NCBI RefSeq assembly: GCF_001696455.1
Contig: NZ_MAUJ01000010.1
Coordinates: 86,717 to 150,716 of the forward strand
DNA from: Pseudoalteromonas luteoviolacea
Lineage (GTDB): Bacteria; Pseudomonadota; Gammaproteobacteria; Enterobacterales; Alteromonadaceae
Length of the DNA: 64,000 nucleotides
Direction: 5' to 3'
A program made the position numbers and the translations under genes. Positions 48,699 to 57,190 of this stretch are shown piece after piece (positions within the stretch are counted from its first letter, which is position 1; each line of letters opens with the position of its first letter). The notes under the pieces are model-generated. The model did no database searches, was not told where the DNA came from, and saw only the letters and a list, made by a program, of their open reading frames with translations.

Positions 48699-50318
48699 TT
48701 AGAACTTACAAATCAGCTGCCAGCTTTGATCACTGCCGGGTTGTGAACGTGTCCACCAGTTTGCTTCATAAACAGCTTGTTGATAGCGAATACGCTGACC
48801 ACCCGACGCATGATCGCCATTAGGCCACGCGGGATACGCAACGTACTGGCTCGGATCAACCTGAATATCAACGCACTTTGTCGGCTCATTGGGACCACCA
48901 CCGCCCTCACATTGATAGCTTGGCGTTAGACCTTGCGCCACTTCCCATTTTGCGGTCAATAGAGAAGCAGGGCCAGATGTATCATGAGACAACTCCCAAT
49001 TCATGATCCCACCCGCGGTGTCTAATGCCAATTGCGTTTTGGCACGAATGGTTGGGATACCGTTGTAGTAAGCAGTGCCATCTGTATCACGGCACGCATT
49101 TGCAGCATCTTGTGCGACCAAAGTACGATAAGCTTGCCAAGTTGGACGCGAATAAAATGGCACACCCAATACCGTTTTTTCTTTACTCAACCCTCTACCT
49201 TGCCAATACGCGATAGAATCAAGTGCGTATTGATAATTAGCATGATCGCCATTATTCGCGTCATAGGCCATCAGGTTTAAGAAATCGACATCATTGAAGA
49301 CGGACTCTAATACGCCGCCACCTGTATACCCTAGTGCTACGACTGCTGCGGTTAAAAACTTTCCTTTCGCTTTTAGCTCCACACTGAGCTCTCGCATCAG
49401 TAGCGCATAGTTATTCGCGGAAGCTCCCGGATCAGGGTATTCCCAATCCATATCAACACCGTCTAATTGGTACTGCTCAACAAAAGCCATCAGATTGCGA
49501 ATAAATGTCGCCCGCCCTTGTGCTGAGCTGGCAAACGTTTCAAATGCACTGTCGTCTCCGCCGTTCCAACCTCCCACCGCGATACCTACTTTAACCCCTG
49601 CCGCTTGAGCTGCGCTTACTAGCTGCTGCATTTTAGCTAAGTTCTCAAGTGGCTGCAGTGAACCATCTGCATTGGGCAACAAGAATGAGTAATTGATATG
49701 CGTCAGTTTATCAAACTGAATATCTGTTACTTGACCTTGCCAGCTAGGAAAGTAGCCAACAATTTTAAAACCACTTGGCGGCACAATAATGTCATCCAGC
49801 ACGACGGAGATACTACGTGCTCCAGTGTTGGCACGACCTCCGATATCAACGACCACTTCCGCCTCAACGATATGCTCACCGAGACCCGTTGCTATCCAAG
49901 TGGTTTCGTATGGCGCGGTGGTATCCGTTGCTATAACGGCCCCGTCGACTTTAAACTCAACGTATTGAATCGGTACATTGTTGGGATGAGAGGCCGTTGC
50001 GCTCAATACCACGGGTGATGAGAGAATATGGCGACTTTGCGCAAGCGGTGCGTCCAAGTTAATCACTGGCAACGGCGTTCCAATGGGATCGCAGCGCCCA
50101 TCATTACGCCAAACATTACTGGGATCAGCGTTTAGCGCAGGATCTTGATTCAACGTCCACCACTTAGCCGTATATTTAAAAGCCTGATGCTGGACTTCCA
50201 TACCACCAGTATAGACCTGACTTGACTGCCAATCAGTGAGTTGGGAACAATCCACCGCCAGTGCCGAAGCACTCACAGTCCCCAACGCAACGAGCACTGC
50301 TATATATGTTTTTTTCAT
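48699..50318 (-). CDS. Secreted GH18 chitinase with two CBM5/12-type modules
   Basis: About 539 residues. A signal peptide (AVLVALGTVSASALA), an N-terminal CBM5/12-like module (WQSSQVYTGGMEVQHQAFKY), an Ig-like domain and a GH18 catalytic domain with DGVDMDWEYP, whose Glu is the proton donor. A second CBM5/12-like module is at the C-terminus (YPAWPNGDHASGGQRIRYQ). It cleaves chitin outside the cell. The start at 50318 has GGAA and AAAGG upstream; longer frames are not supported. Confidence 0.93.
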   Translation of the reverse strand: MKKTYIAVLVALGTVSASALAVDCSQLTDWQSSQVYTGGMEVQHQAFKYTAKWWTLNQDPALNADPSNVWRNDGRCDPIGTPLPVINLDAPLAQSRHILSSPVVLSATASHPNNVPIQYVEFKVDGAVIATDTTAPYETTWIATGLGEHIVEAEVVVDIGGRANTGARSISVVLDDIIVPPSGFKIVGYFPSWQGQVTDIQFDKLTHINYSFLLPNADGSLQPLENLAKMQQLVSAAQAAGVKVGIAVGGWNGGDDSAFETFASSAQGRATFIRNLMAFVEQYQLDGVDMDWEYPDPGASANNYALLMRELSVELKAKGKFLTAAVVALGYTGGGVLESVFNDVDFLNLMAYDANNGDHANYQYALDSIAYWQGRGLSKEKTVLGVPFYSRPTWQAYRTLVAQDAANACRDTDGTAYYNGIPTIRAKTQLALDTAGGIMNWELSHDTSGPASLLTAKWEVAQGLTPSYQCEGGGGPNEPTKCVDIQVDPSQYVAYPAWPNGDHASGGQRIRYQQAVYEANWWTRSQPGSDQSWQLICKF

Positions 50319-50490
50319 ACCTTTATTCCATGTTGTTAGCCAGCAATTACAGGCAGGCTCTGGCTGGCTGTTATCCAATTGTAAACCTGCCTTAGACCAG
50401 ACTAACAAACTGTATAAAAATCACTCAACCCAATCTCTACCATTTAACATGAAAGATTATAAAGTTGGGCTTCATTTAGCTCGAGATCAC

Positions 50491-51153
50491 TTATTTTGGC
50501 ATCATCTTATCCTCACATTGCGCCACCTGCGTGTTGCCATCGGCCAGTTTGATACGTGTATCTCCCACCACCAACTCAGTCTCTTTCTTCATCAGCTCTG
50601 CGAGTTGACTATTCATGTCTTTCGCCAACGCGACAAAGTCTTGAGTGGCTTCTGCACCTTTATCAAATTGACGTATTTTTTCCGCCATCTCTTGCTGAAA
50701 ACGTCGCTCCTCATACGCCAATTGGGCCAACTTAAGCTCCTTTTCTATTTCAAGTTGACGCCTTCTTTCCGAACGCTCCCGCTCTCTATCAAGATATGAT
50801 TCATCTTGCTCTTGCCCTAAGGAAGCCTCTTTAATAACCATAATCAATGCCATTACCACAGGGGCTATCATGCCAACCACGGGCGTAAACGCCTCAACAT
50901 TTAAGTAGTAGCCAGACAAGCAGGTGATGAGCACCAAAATAACGGTTGTGGGCATCGCCCATTTTCCCACCAGCACCATCACAATGTCTTGCGGCTGGCG
51001 TTCAACGTCGTTATTTATTTGCGGTGGCGTTGGGTCCAATGGATAAGGTACATACCCCGTATCTGATGACTCTGTCGCTAGCTCTAATGATTGATTTTCC
51101 TGTTTATCATTAGGCTCTAGATTATCTGTAGAAGACTTGTCTTGATCTGACAT
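50491..51153 (-). CDS. Hypothetical membrane protein with coiled-coil domain
   Basis: 220 residues. An acidic N-terminus (about 60 residues), two hydrophobic segments (TTVILVLITCLSGYYLNV; VVGMIAPVVMALIMVI), and a long charged coiled coil (ERERSERRRQLEIEKELKL onward). No family was recognised. GAGGGG precedes the ATG. It is 26 bases after the holin-like gene and forms a two-gene unit with it. Confidence 0.65.
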   Translation of the reverse strand: MSDQDKSSTDNLEPNDKQENQSLELATESSDTGYVPYPLDPTPPQINNDVERQPQDIVMVLVGKWAMPTTVILVLITCLSGYYLNVEAFTPVVGMIAPVVMALIMVIKEASLGQEQDESYLDRERERSERRRQLEIEKELKLAQLAYEERRFQQEMAEKIRQFDKGAEATQDFVALAKDMNSQLAELMKKETELVVGDTRIKLADGNTQVAQCEDKMMPK

Positions 51154-51179
51154 ATCGGCCCCTCAGTGCAAATTTTCAC

Positions 51180-51491
51180 TCAAATTCGATACTTTTCAGA
51201 TAACTTTAGACCAAAGTTAGCCAATACCATGAGCCCGATCAGCCAGCGATACCACACCGGCAAATGTTCCAGTAGGTTAAACGCCTGGATGATAAATTCT
51301 GAAGATAGTGGAATAAATAAAAGCACACAGGGCAATATCAAAACGACATATAACCAATCTATCGCCGGTTTTGATTGTGCCGACTCCAATTGGCGGATCC
51401 GTGCATTAACTTTGGCATTACGCACACGTTTATGGTTATGCAAAGATTCCAAAGCAAAATCATAAAAGAGTTGTAAAAATCGGTTTCGCAT
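51180..51491 (-). CDS. Small two-helix membrane protein, holin-like
   Basis: 103 residues. A basic N-terminal part and two hydrophobic segments (DWLYVVLILPCVLLFIPL; WLIGLMVLANFGLKL) are followed by SEKYRI. The pattern of a final hydrophobic helix ending in a charged Lys-Leu-Ser-Glu-Lys resembles the GTA-type phage holin family, but only at motif level. AAGGAG precedes ATG 51491. The next gene encodes a membrane coiled-coil protein. Confidence 0.5.
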   Translation of the reverse strand: MRNRFLQLFYDFALESLHNHKRVRNAKVNARIRQLESAQSKPAIDWLYVVLILPCVLLFIPLSSEFIIQAFNLLEHLPVWYRWLIGLMVLANFGLKLSEKYRI

Positions 51492-51723
51492 ATCTGTGCG
51501 CTCCTTGAAATTCATTGTCCAGCTAAACGTGCAAAAACAGCTTGATGGCGACGAAAGCACACGACTTCATACGCGCCTAACTTTGATTTTCCTAGAATTT
51601 TAAACCTGTTAGTGCTTCTGACACTCGGAGGATTTTATGCGCTAATCGGCGTACCTTAATAAAATACTCAGGCCGAGCTTGTGAACTGTTAAAGTAAGGA
51701 GTGATCGGGCTCTATTAGGACAG

Positions 51724-52524
51724 CTATTGTGTGTTATGCGGTTGTCGATATCGCTCTACCATCGCTTGAATACGTGGCCTAAGCGCCTCTATTTCATTGT
51801 TAATACGCAGTCGGTGCGACTCATTAAATTTTTCTTTTCTCAGTAAAAAATGCACCTCATTGTCATGTATCGGATATGACCACCGATAAATGGGTTTGTC
51901 ACTCCACCGCTGACTTAAATAGTTGCCAATAATTTCATCTTCAATAATAAAATCCACTCGTTGTTTATTGAGCAGTTCAATACGCCTTTGAATGGTAGAA
52001 ATACCTATGAACTGACCAGAGAAACGCTCATTGCGTGCCAGTGCTTTTACTTCTTCTCCATAATAAGATCCGATACTGAGTCCAACCGTCGCGCCAGTGC
52101 TGAGCAAAGATATCAAAGATAACACAGGTTGAGATTGACGATTCAACGCGAATAGCCGCATCCGCTCTTTGCGATAGGGCACTGAGAAGTGACCCCATTG
52201 TTTGCGCTTGAAGGTGTAACTAACCATCAATACAACATCAACGACCCCTTTCGTAAGCTGTGCAAAACTTCGCGCAGCAGAGGGAAGCCGAATAAATTCC
52301 ACGCACATATTGGCGCGCTCAAATACCAGCCTTGCGATGTCAATATCAAGCCCTTCTGCCACACCAGCTTCATTTACGCTCGTTAAAGGTGGCCAACCAG
52401 CGACGACGCCCACTTTGGCATGCAAACTACATGGTGGGATGGTTGGTTTTTGCATCGACTGCAAAGCAAATGCTTGCCTGCAGCTCACGAGTAGAATCAG
52501 GCAAGCAAAATAAAGTATGCGCAC
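51724..52524 (-). CDS. Periplasmic solute-binding protein, amino-acid type
   Basis: 266 residues with a signal peptide (YFACLILLVSCRQAFA). The fold is that of family 3 solute-binding proteins: GVVAGWPPLTS, then GLDIDIARLVFERANM and a second lobe VGLSIGSYYGEEVKAL. No ABC permease genes are adjacent, so it may be a stand-alone sensor or binder as often seen in Pseudoalteromonas-type genomes. Confidence 0.8.
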   Translation of the reverse strand: MRILYFACLILLVSCRQAFALQSMQKPTIPPCSLHAKVGVVAGWPPLTSVNEAGVAEGLDIDIARLVFERANMCVEFIRLPSAARSFAQLTKGVVDVVLMVSYTFKRKQWGHFSVPYRKERMRLFALNRQSQPVLSLISLLSTGATVGLSIGSYYGEEVKALARNERFSGQFIGISTIQRRIELLNKQRVDFIIEDEIIGNYLSQRWSDKPIYRWSYPIHDNEVHFLLRKEKFNESHRLRINNEIEALRPRIQAMVERYRQPHNTQ

Positions 52525-52612
52525 TGGTGCCTACATTTAGATTAAACCGTTACTTAAGTGTAGTCGTTAAATCATTTCTCACTAGTGCGCGCGTGATTGT
52601 GAGGTTTCTACA

Positions 52613-53545
52613 TCAAGCTAAATTTTCAAACACTAAGCACTTCAAGCCACCCTGAAGGTCTATATCTTTAAATTCAGCGGGGTTGTCTAGTCGCTCTACA
52701 AACGCAACTGAGGGCGCTTCGCGGTGCATTTCGTCAATTAAAAATTGGCTCTCCAACGAAGGGTCATTAACGCAAGCCAGTACTTTTGCACCTTTGTGCA
52801 AGAGTTCAGGTAGGCGGCGTAAAATACGTTGGTAATCCTTTGTCAGTGCGAAACTACCTTTTTGGAAAGTCGGCGGATCGATGATCACTAGGTCATAAGG
52901 GCCCATTTTCCGTAACTTGCCCCATGATTTAAACAAGTCATGCCCTAGAAAAGAAACAGCCTCGAGGCGATGCTGATTAAGCTGATGATTACGGCGGCCT
53001 TGTTTTAGCGCCGCTTTTGCCATATCTAGGTTAACCACTTGCTTAGCATTACCGGCCATAGCTGCAACTGAAAACCCACACGTATATGCAAAGAGGTTAA
53101 GCACTTTTTTATTTTCGCTGTGTGCTTTCACCCAAGTTCGGCCATTGCGCATATCTAAAAACAGCCCACTATTTTGCTTCGAGCCTAAAGATAGCTCAAA
53201 TTTAAGGTCGCCCTCAGTCACCACCGGACGGGTTTCCAACGTTCCGTATAGAACCTCTACTTGGTGATCTGCACGATATCTATGCTGTATAAACACACAT
53301 TTGACACCCTGATTACCAAGCGGCGTTTGCATAAATTCATGCAGACACGCACGCAATGCTTCCAACCAGTCTTCATCCTGCTCTTTGAACACTGTGCACA
53401 TGATCTGGCCCGATAACCAATCGATCGTTAAATGTTCCAGCGAAGGATAACAGCGTCCACGACCATGAAAGAGGCGCTTAATTTCACCTGGAAGCGTACT
53501 TAACTGAGAAAAAACCTGATGCACAGGCGAAAAGTCAAATTGCAT
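52613..53545 (-). CDS. Class I SAM-dependent methyltransferase, RlmI-like
   Basis: About 310 residues. The SAM-binding motif is VLNLFAYTCGFSVAAM and the catalytic region is DLVIIDPPTF, as in 23S rRNA m5C/m2G methyltransferases of the RlmI/RlmK type. NSGLFLDMRNGRTWV also matches that family. ATG 53545 (MQFDFSP) is favoured; an in-frame start lies three codons upstream. The substrate is probably rRNA. Confidence 0.85.
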   Translation of the reverse strand: MQFDFSPVHQVFSQLSTLPGEIKRLFHGRGRCYPSLEHLTIDWLSGQIMCTVFKEQDEDWLEALRACLHEFMQTPLGNQGVKCVFIQHRYRADHQVEVLYGTLETRPVVTEGDLKFELSLGSKQNSGLFLDMRNGRTWVKAHSENKKVLNLFAYTCGFSVAAMAGNAKQVVNLDMAKAALKQGRRNHQLNQHRLEAVSFLGHDLFKSWGKLRKMGPYDLVIIDPPTFQKGSFALTKDYQRILRRLPELLHKGAKVLACVNDPSLESQFLIDEMHREAPSVAFVERLDNPAEFKDIDLQGGLKCLVFENLA

Positions 53546-53753
53546 AACCAACATCGTTTTATTTTAGAGTTGGCGCAATTGTACTTAACTTCATACGAAA
53601 GCCAATCAGATTCGGGTTCACAATTTAAAGCTATTTTTTAGTTTCTAATTCAACTTTGTTTAAATACTCACCACTTACACGACTTTTACTGTACACAAGA
53701 GAGTGGCACGCGTAATCTTGCGATTTTGCTAATTGAAGCTGAGAGCAACATTT

Positions 53754-54407
53754 ATGAGTACTGCATTTTCCCGTCGCTTTATTACCCTAGTCGAGCAATT
53801 CGCGGGGGGTAACAAACGCCAATTTGCCGAATTAACGGGTAAATCCCCTTCTCATATTTACCGTATTTGCCAAGGTCTTGGCCGACCTTCCATGGTTTAC
53901 CTCGAGCACTTATACAGCCTCTTTTCGATTGATCTAAACTGGCTCCTAACTGGTGAACAAGCTAGCGAATCACACCATCAACACAGCCAAGATGACTTGC
54001 TGGTCGTGCCGAAGTTAGATGTTGAGGCCAGCGCCGGATTCGGTGCAGTCAATGGCGGCGAAGAAATCACAGAGCAATTTGCATTGAATAAACGTTGGTT
54101 GCAATCGCAACTTGGAGTGCATAGTGAACGTCTCGCATTTGTTTCTGTGCGTGGTGACAGTATGCTGCCAACTTTACAACATGGCGATATGGTGTTAGTT
54201 GACATGAGCCAACAACATCCATCTAAATCAGGTATTTACATCATTCAAACACAAGATGGCCTGATGGCGAAGCGTTTGCAGCAAAAGTCTGACCATATTG
54301 CGGTGATCAGTGACAACGACGAATATCCAAGCTGGCAGATCACATCCGACAATGCAGAGCAACATGGTGTTGCTGGACGAATTGTTTGGTGTGGGCGAAG
54401 CTTATAA
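53754..54407 (+). CDS. S24/LexA-like HTH regulator
   Basis: About 217 residues. An N-terminal helix-turn-helix (KRQFAELTGKSPSHIYRICQ) precedes a peptidase S24 fold with the Ser in VRGDSMLPTLQHGDMVLVD and the Lys in MAKRLQQ. The linker reads EASAGFG, as in phage-repressor-like regulators. No clear Ala-Gly autocleavage site was seen. It stands alone; no prophage genes flank it. Confidence 0.85.
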   Translation: MSTAFSRRFITLVEQFAGGNKRQFAELTGKSPSHIYRICQGLGRPSMVYLEHLYSLFSIDLNWLLTGEQASESHHQHSQDDLLVVPKLDVEASAGFGAVNGGEEITEQFALNKRWLQSQLGVHSERLAFVSVRGDSMLPTLQHGDMVLVDMSQQHPSKSGIYIIQTQDGLMAKRLQQKSDHIAVISDNDEYPSWQITSDNAEQHGVAGRIVWCGRSL

Positions 54408-54464
54408 ATTAGCAGTGGCAGTCGCAAACATGCCACTGCCAACATTATAAAATTGTAAATGTGT

Positions 54465-55004
54465 TTATGGCTGCTTGAGTTGATAACACACAATATCACC
54501 AACAGCTTCAGCGCACGGTTTAAAGCCTAAACGTGCAAGTAATCGCTGGGAAGCTTGATTAAAGGTATAAACATTCGCTAAAACATGCTTAATGTCTTGG
54601 CTCTTTAAATACGTTAAGACGGCATTCAAAGCCCAACTCATCACCCCTAAACCGCGATATGGCTCAGCAAGCCAATAACTGAGTTCAGCCATATCATTCA
54701 CGCGAGTACACGCCACGCGAGTAAATGCCACACTGCCGATCAGTCCATCTGCTTCATGCCGAATTGCAAACCGTTGCTGTTGCTCGCCCGCCCCCAGAAT
54801 AAAACGCTTAGCCTGAGATAAGTCTTTAATTGATTCAATACCTAAGCAACGACATGTTTGCAGCGACATACGATTCAATAGCGCCATCGCATCCTGCAAT
54901 TGCAATGCACCAAGCGTAAAAGGCCACCGTTCAGACACGCGCCGATGCTTGGCAACATTGCTTTTCCACGTCCCTGAATATTGCACTAGGGGCGATGCCA
55001 TCAT
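54465..55004 (-). CDS. GNAT acetyltransferase
   Basis: About 179 residues of GNAT fold, RimJ/RimL type. The acetyl-CoA-binding part is AELSYWLAEPYRGLGVMSWA, and NVYTFNQASQRLLARLGFK follows. ATG 55004 overlaps the stop of a 32-codon upstream ORF (ATGA). A longer GTG start (55010) is possible. The substrate is unknown. Confidence 0.8.
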   Translation of the reverse strand: MMASPLVQYSGTWKSNVAKHRRVSERWPFTLGALQLQDAMALLNRMSLQTCRCLGIESIKDLSQAKRFILGAGEQQQRFAIRHEADGLIGSVAFTRVACTRVNDMAELSYWLAEPYRGLGVMSWALNAVLTYLKSQDIKHVLANVYTFNQASQRLLARLGFKPCAEAVGDIVCYQLKQP

Positions 55005-55099
55005 AGCCACACATCAACAAGAGCCCGAAAACTGGGACTAAGTGCATACAAGGTTAATAAAATGAGCCAAACTATCATGATTAAATCTATCAGTCGCAT
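55001..55099 (-). CDS. 32-residue membrane microprotein, coupled to GNAT gene
   Basis: The ORF begins ATG at 55099 with GGAG six bases upstream and ends in TGA that overlaps the GNAT ATG. The product starts MRLIDLIMIVWLILLTLY, a single transmembrane helix, and ends in a soluble FRALVDVWL. The good ribosome site and ATGA overlap suggest it is a real gene or a translational-coupling leader. It is absent from usual ORF calls because it is short. Confidence 0.55.
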   Translation of the reverse strand: MRLIDLIMIVWLILLTLYALSPSFRALVDVWL

Positions 55100-55134
55100 T
55101 TTCTTCTCCAATCAATCGTCTTTACACCAAACTG

Positions 55135-56376
55135 TTAACGCCACATATCTAAATTGCCGAGCGTTTGACGGGTATTAAAAGCACTGAGTTCATGGTGACA
55201 AAACTGTCTTGCAAGCCAATCACAGTGATATTCAGCAGCCTTATTAAATAGGAACCAAGCGGAGCGTTTAAACTCGGTTAGATCACCTATTAATTTAAGG
55301 TGATTCACTTTCCCCGCAATTAAGGCCTGTTCATAAAGGTGATCCTGCCGTAGGGCAACGCCATATACGCTAGCGGCTTGCTCATTCGGTACATATTGTG
55401 CGACTAAACGTGCCCAGTCATCGCCATAACGGTGTCGATGTTCGCCATACTGATGGCTATACAACAAGCTCTCAACTTGTGTAATGGCTTTTGCCACAGC
55501 ATCAGGTAAGTTGCCTACAGGCCAGTTGCCAGCATGCTTGAGGGGCACTTTGTTTAACCAGCTTTGCAGTGCATAACATGTTGCTCTAAAGGCACTGACT
55601 TGCGCTTCAACAGGCGCTTCTAACCCGCGCCATGTGTTTTGATAAACATACAAACGGCAGCCAAATAAAGGTAATGATATCCGCTTGATATGCGCGTCAT
55701 AATGGCGCTTGTAAATTACATCATTGAGCATTTTTCTCGCAAATGCGCTATCTGAGATACAGTTCAGCTTTGCAATTTGAATGGTGGGCTCTTGACTTAT
55801 ACGCACTTGCGACAAATTAACGTGCTCCACCTGACACTCTGGATGCTTTGCAGCACGCTGCGCATCAACTTGCTCACTCTGCAGGGGAACAACTGGCTCA
55901 AACTGGAATGCTTTTTTATGTAATCGTTCACTAAAATGACGTTTAAACTCCCCACCATGCTGCCAGTCAATATCCGTAAGCGGGTTGTAATAACAGCGTG
56001 TGATATTGCTACCTTGGCAAACAACCGTAGGCTTGTGATACTTCATTAACTGCGTGCTATCCCCCACCTCATGTATCACAGAGTCACTCATGCGTGGTTT
56101 TCTCGCCACGTTTTCAGAACGACTTTCTGCGTCGTTAAAAGCAGGTAACGATTGAAACGCTAAGTTGCAGTAGTGCTCACCGAGCTCACTTTGGGCGTCG
56201 GCTGTTACAATGGGCGTAAAGCGATAATCTTTGTAAAACAGAGCTCGCGGCATATTACTTGTTGTTTGGCGCGTCGCACAGTGTGTGTAATAAGCGAGCT
56301 CTTGAGCACACTGCGCTTGCATCCCCACGGTTAATGCTGCTAAATAGGTGCCATAGTAGTGGAAAAGCGGATCCAT
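55135..56376 (-). CDS. DUF6765-like protein
   Basis: 413 residues. It starts MDPLFHYYGTYLAALTVGM followed by AQELAYYTHCA, the N-terminal pattern of the DUF6765 family (FHYY near the start). Further His-rich stretches (HRHRYGDDWA; AEYHCDWLARQFCHHEL) might bind metal. The function is unknown. It is the third gene of a group with the 447-residue and receiver-like genes. Confidence 0.55.
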   Translation of the reverse strand: MDPLFHYYGTYLAALTVGMQAQCAQELAYYTHCATRQTTSNMPRALFYKDYRFTPIVTADAQSELGEHYCNLAFQSLPAFNDAESRSENVARKPRMSDSVIHEVGDSTQLMKYHKPTVVCQGSNITRCYYNPLTDIDWQHGGEFKRHFSERLHKKAFQFEPVVPLQSEQVDAQRAAKHPECQVEHVNLSQVRISQEPTIQIAKLNCISDSAFARKMLNDVIYKRHYDAHIKRISLPLFGCRLYVYQNTWRGLEAPVEAQVSAFRATCYALQSWLNKVPLKHAGNWPVGNLPDAVAKAITQVESLLYSHQYGEHRHRYGDDWARLVAQYVPNEQAASVYGVALRQDHLYEQALIAGKVNHLKLIGDLTEFKRSAWFLFNKAAEYHCDWLARQFCHHELSAFNTRQTLGNLDMWR

Positions 56377-56456
56377 GAAGGTACTCCTTTTACCTGAAAC
56401 CTACCCTTTTCGATCTAGCACTGGCGAGACCGAAAAAGGCAATGAATACTGACACA

Positions 56457-57167
56457 TTATTCACTTTCTTGATGTGTCAGGGCTGGGGTCTGATTACCTT
56501 CACTGTGTAACGTTTCTACAAACCGATTCAGAATTTGATCTGCTGCTTCTTTGTCAATGGGGGGTTCGCCAATGTAATTGTCTATGTCATCGCGAATATG
56601 CCCACCATTCATATTGTCCTTTGCACGCTGCGTGACAATGGCATTGATCGCCTGACAAAATGCTGAAGCTTCGGTCTTACAATAAATTCTGTGCTGCTGA
56701 GCAATTTGCTGGCCTTGCTCATAGCGAGGGGCACTATATGCCACAGTATGAGGCTGAACTTTGGGATCTCCCCCGACTAAAGAGTCACAGGAGAAAAGTA
56801 CAAAGTCAGTCGAGCGGTGTTTATCCATGATGTCATTACACATAGGTAGATCACCTTCAATACCTAAGTTGTAATCGCAAAATAGAATATCAATCCCCTT
56901 TAATAAGCTGGACACCATAGTATTAAAGCTCTGTTGTACAGCCGCCGGGACCGCATCGCCGCAAGGTAGCATGGCAAATTCTCTTGAATGTACAGTAAAT
57001 GCTTCTTTCCATTTGGCTAATAGCTCCGGTGTATCTTTACCATCTTTGTCTTTGTACGCAATCTTATAGCCATTATCGAACTTTTCCTCGACATCCAATT
57101 GATCTGATATCAGCGCGACTTTGCGCCCGTCACTTGCAATGCCTGAACGAAATACGAGGTTGGTCAT
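56457..57167 (-). CDS. Receiver-like (REC) domain protein
   Basis: 236 residues. GIDILFCDYNLGIEGDLPM places an Asp (about residue 98) like a phospho-acceptor, FVLFSCDS resembles the conserved Ser/Thr strand, and RIYCK the conserved Lys. The N-terminal VALISDQLD would be the acidic pocket. The long insertion before the Asp is unusual. No output domain was seen. The identification is motif-level; it may be a phosphorylation-controlled or pseudo-receiver. Confidence 0.5.
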   Translation of the reverse strand: MTNLVFRSGIASDGRKVALISDQLDVEEKFDNGYKIAYKDKDGKDTPELLAKWKEAFTVHSREFAMLPCGDAVPAAVQQSFNTMVSSLLKGIDILFCDYNLGIEGDLPMCNDIMDKHRSTDFVLFSCDSLVGGDPKVQPHTVAYSAPRYEQGQQIAQQHRIYCKTEASAFCQAINAIVTQRAKDNMNGGHIRDDIDNYIGEPPIDKEAADQILNRFVETLHSEGNQTPALTHQESE

Positions 57168-57190
57168 ACCATTCTGCTCCGTAGTTGTGG

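Noticed and set aside
53754..54407. S24 repressor as a sign of an integrated prophage
   Set aside because: Flanking genes are an rRNA-type methyltransferase and an acetyltransferase; no attachment repeats or phage genes were seen.
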